Assembly: GCA_009908735.1 (NCBI GenBank)
Contig: JAAAOR010000118.1
Coordinates: 1 to 5,504, forward strand
Length of the DNA: 5,504 bases
Source of the DNA: Spirochaetota bacterium
Lineage (GTDB): Bacteria > Spirochaetota > Spirochaetia > DSM-27196 > PWMO01
Direction of reading: 5' to 3'
Part shown: positions 5,494 through 5,504 of the stretch, piece after piece
How the letters are laid out: each line of letters opens with the position of its first letter
How positions within the stretch are numbered: the stretch's first letter is position 1
Made by a program: the position numbers and the translations under genes
The notes under the pieces: model-generated
What the model was told of the DNA's origin: nothing
What the model saw: the letters and a program-made list of their open reading frames with translations, nothing else
Databases searched by the model: none

Positions 5494-5504
5494 CGATTTA
5501 CTCT

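Noticed and set aside
1..5504. tRNA genes, CRISPR arrays, insertion sequences, attachment sites
   Set aside because: I saw no regularly spaced repeats, terminal inverted repeats, transposase motifs or tRNA-like cloverleaf, and almost all of the window is accounted for by coding sequence.

Overview
The window is about 5.5 kb of dense, moderately GC-rich bacterial DNA with seven protein-coding genes. I see no RNA genes, insertion sequences, CRISPR arrays or long non-coding stretches. The mix of genes (FGGY sugar kinase, glycogen-type ADP-glucose pyrophosphorylase, ACR3 arsenite exporter, periplasmic-type arylsulfotransferase) points to a free-living bacterium that stores glycogen. A free-living member of the Spirochaetota is my tentative guess, from a vague resemblance of the small membrane protein to proteins of that phylum. 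The sequence does not prove it.

Layout. The plus strand carries the 3' end of an FGGY carbohydrate kinase (1-247), a 104-base gap with a good sigma-70-type promoter (TTGACC, 17-base spacer, TATTAT), a small four-helix membrane protein (352-765) and, 14 bases later, a MutT/Nudix hydrolase (780-1166). The minus strand, read from the right edge inward, carries an ACR3 arsenite efflux permease (5493-4450), an ArsR-family repressor (start most likely at 4408), a large membrane-anchored arylsulfotransferase (4013-2478) and glgC (2443-1163). The two strands converge on a shared TTAA, where the mutT and glgC stop codons overlap.

How the genes fit together. acr3 and arsR form an arsenite-resistance unit: the regulator has the Cys-X-Cys metal-site motif and the exporter has the family's conserved Cys and Glu. 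The regulator lies downstream of the exporter. The arylsulfotransferase starts inside the arsR stop codon (GTGA overlap), so it is probably translated from the same message. This is the least expected link in the window. glgC follows after 34 bases, but has its own promoter-like sequence (TTGACC, 18-base spacer, TACAAT). That promoter would place the transcript start about two bases before the ATG, and there is no Shine-Dalgarno sequence, so glgC may be expressed from a leaderless mRNA independently of the ars transcript.

I found no clearly unprecedented system. The items most worth checking are the arsR-assT coupling, the possible leaderless glgC promoter, the unusual cysteine layout of ArsR, and the cysteine-free arylsulfotransferase.
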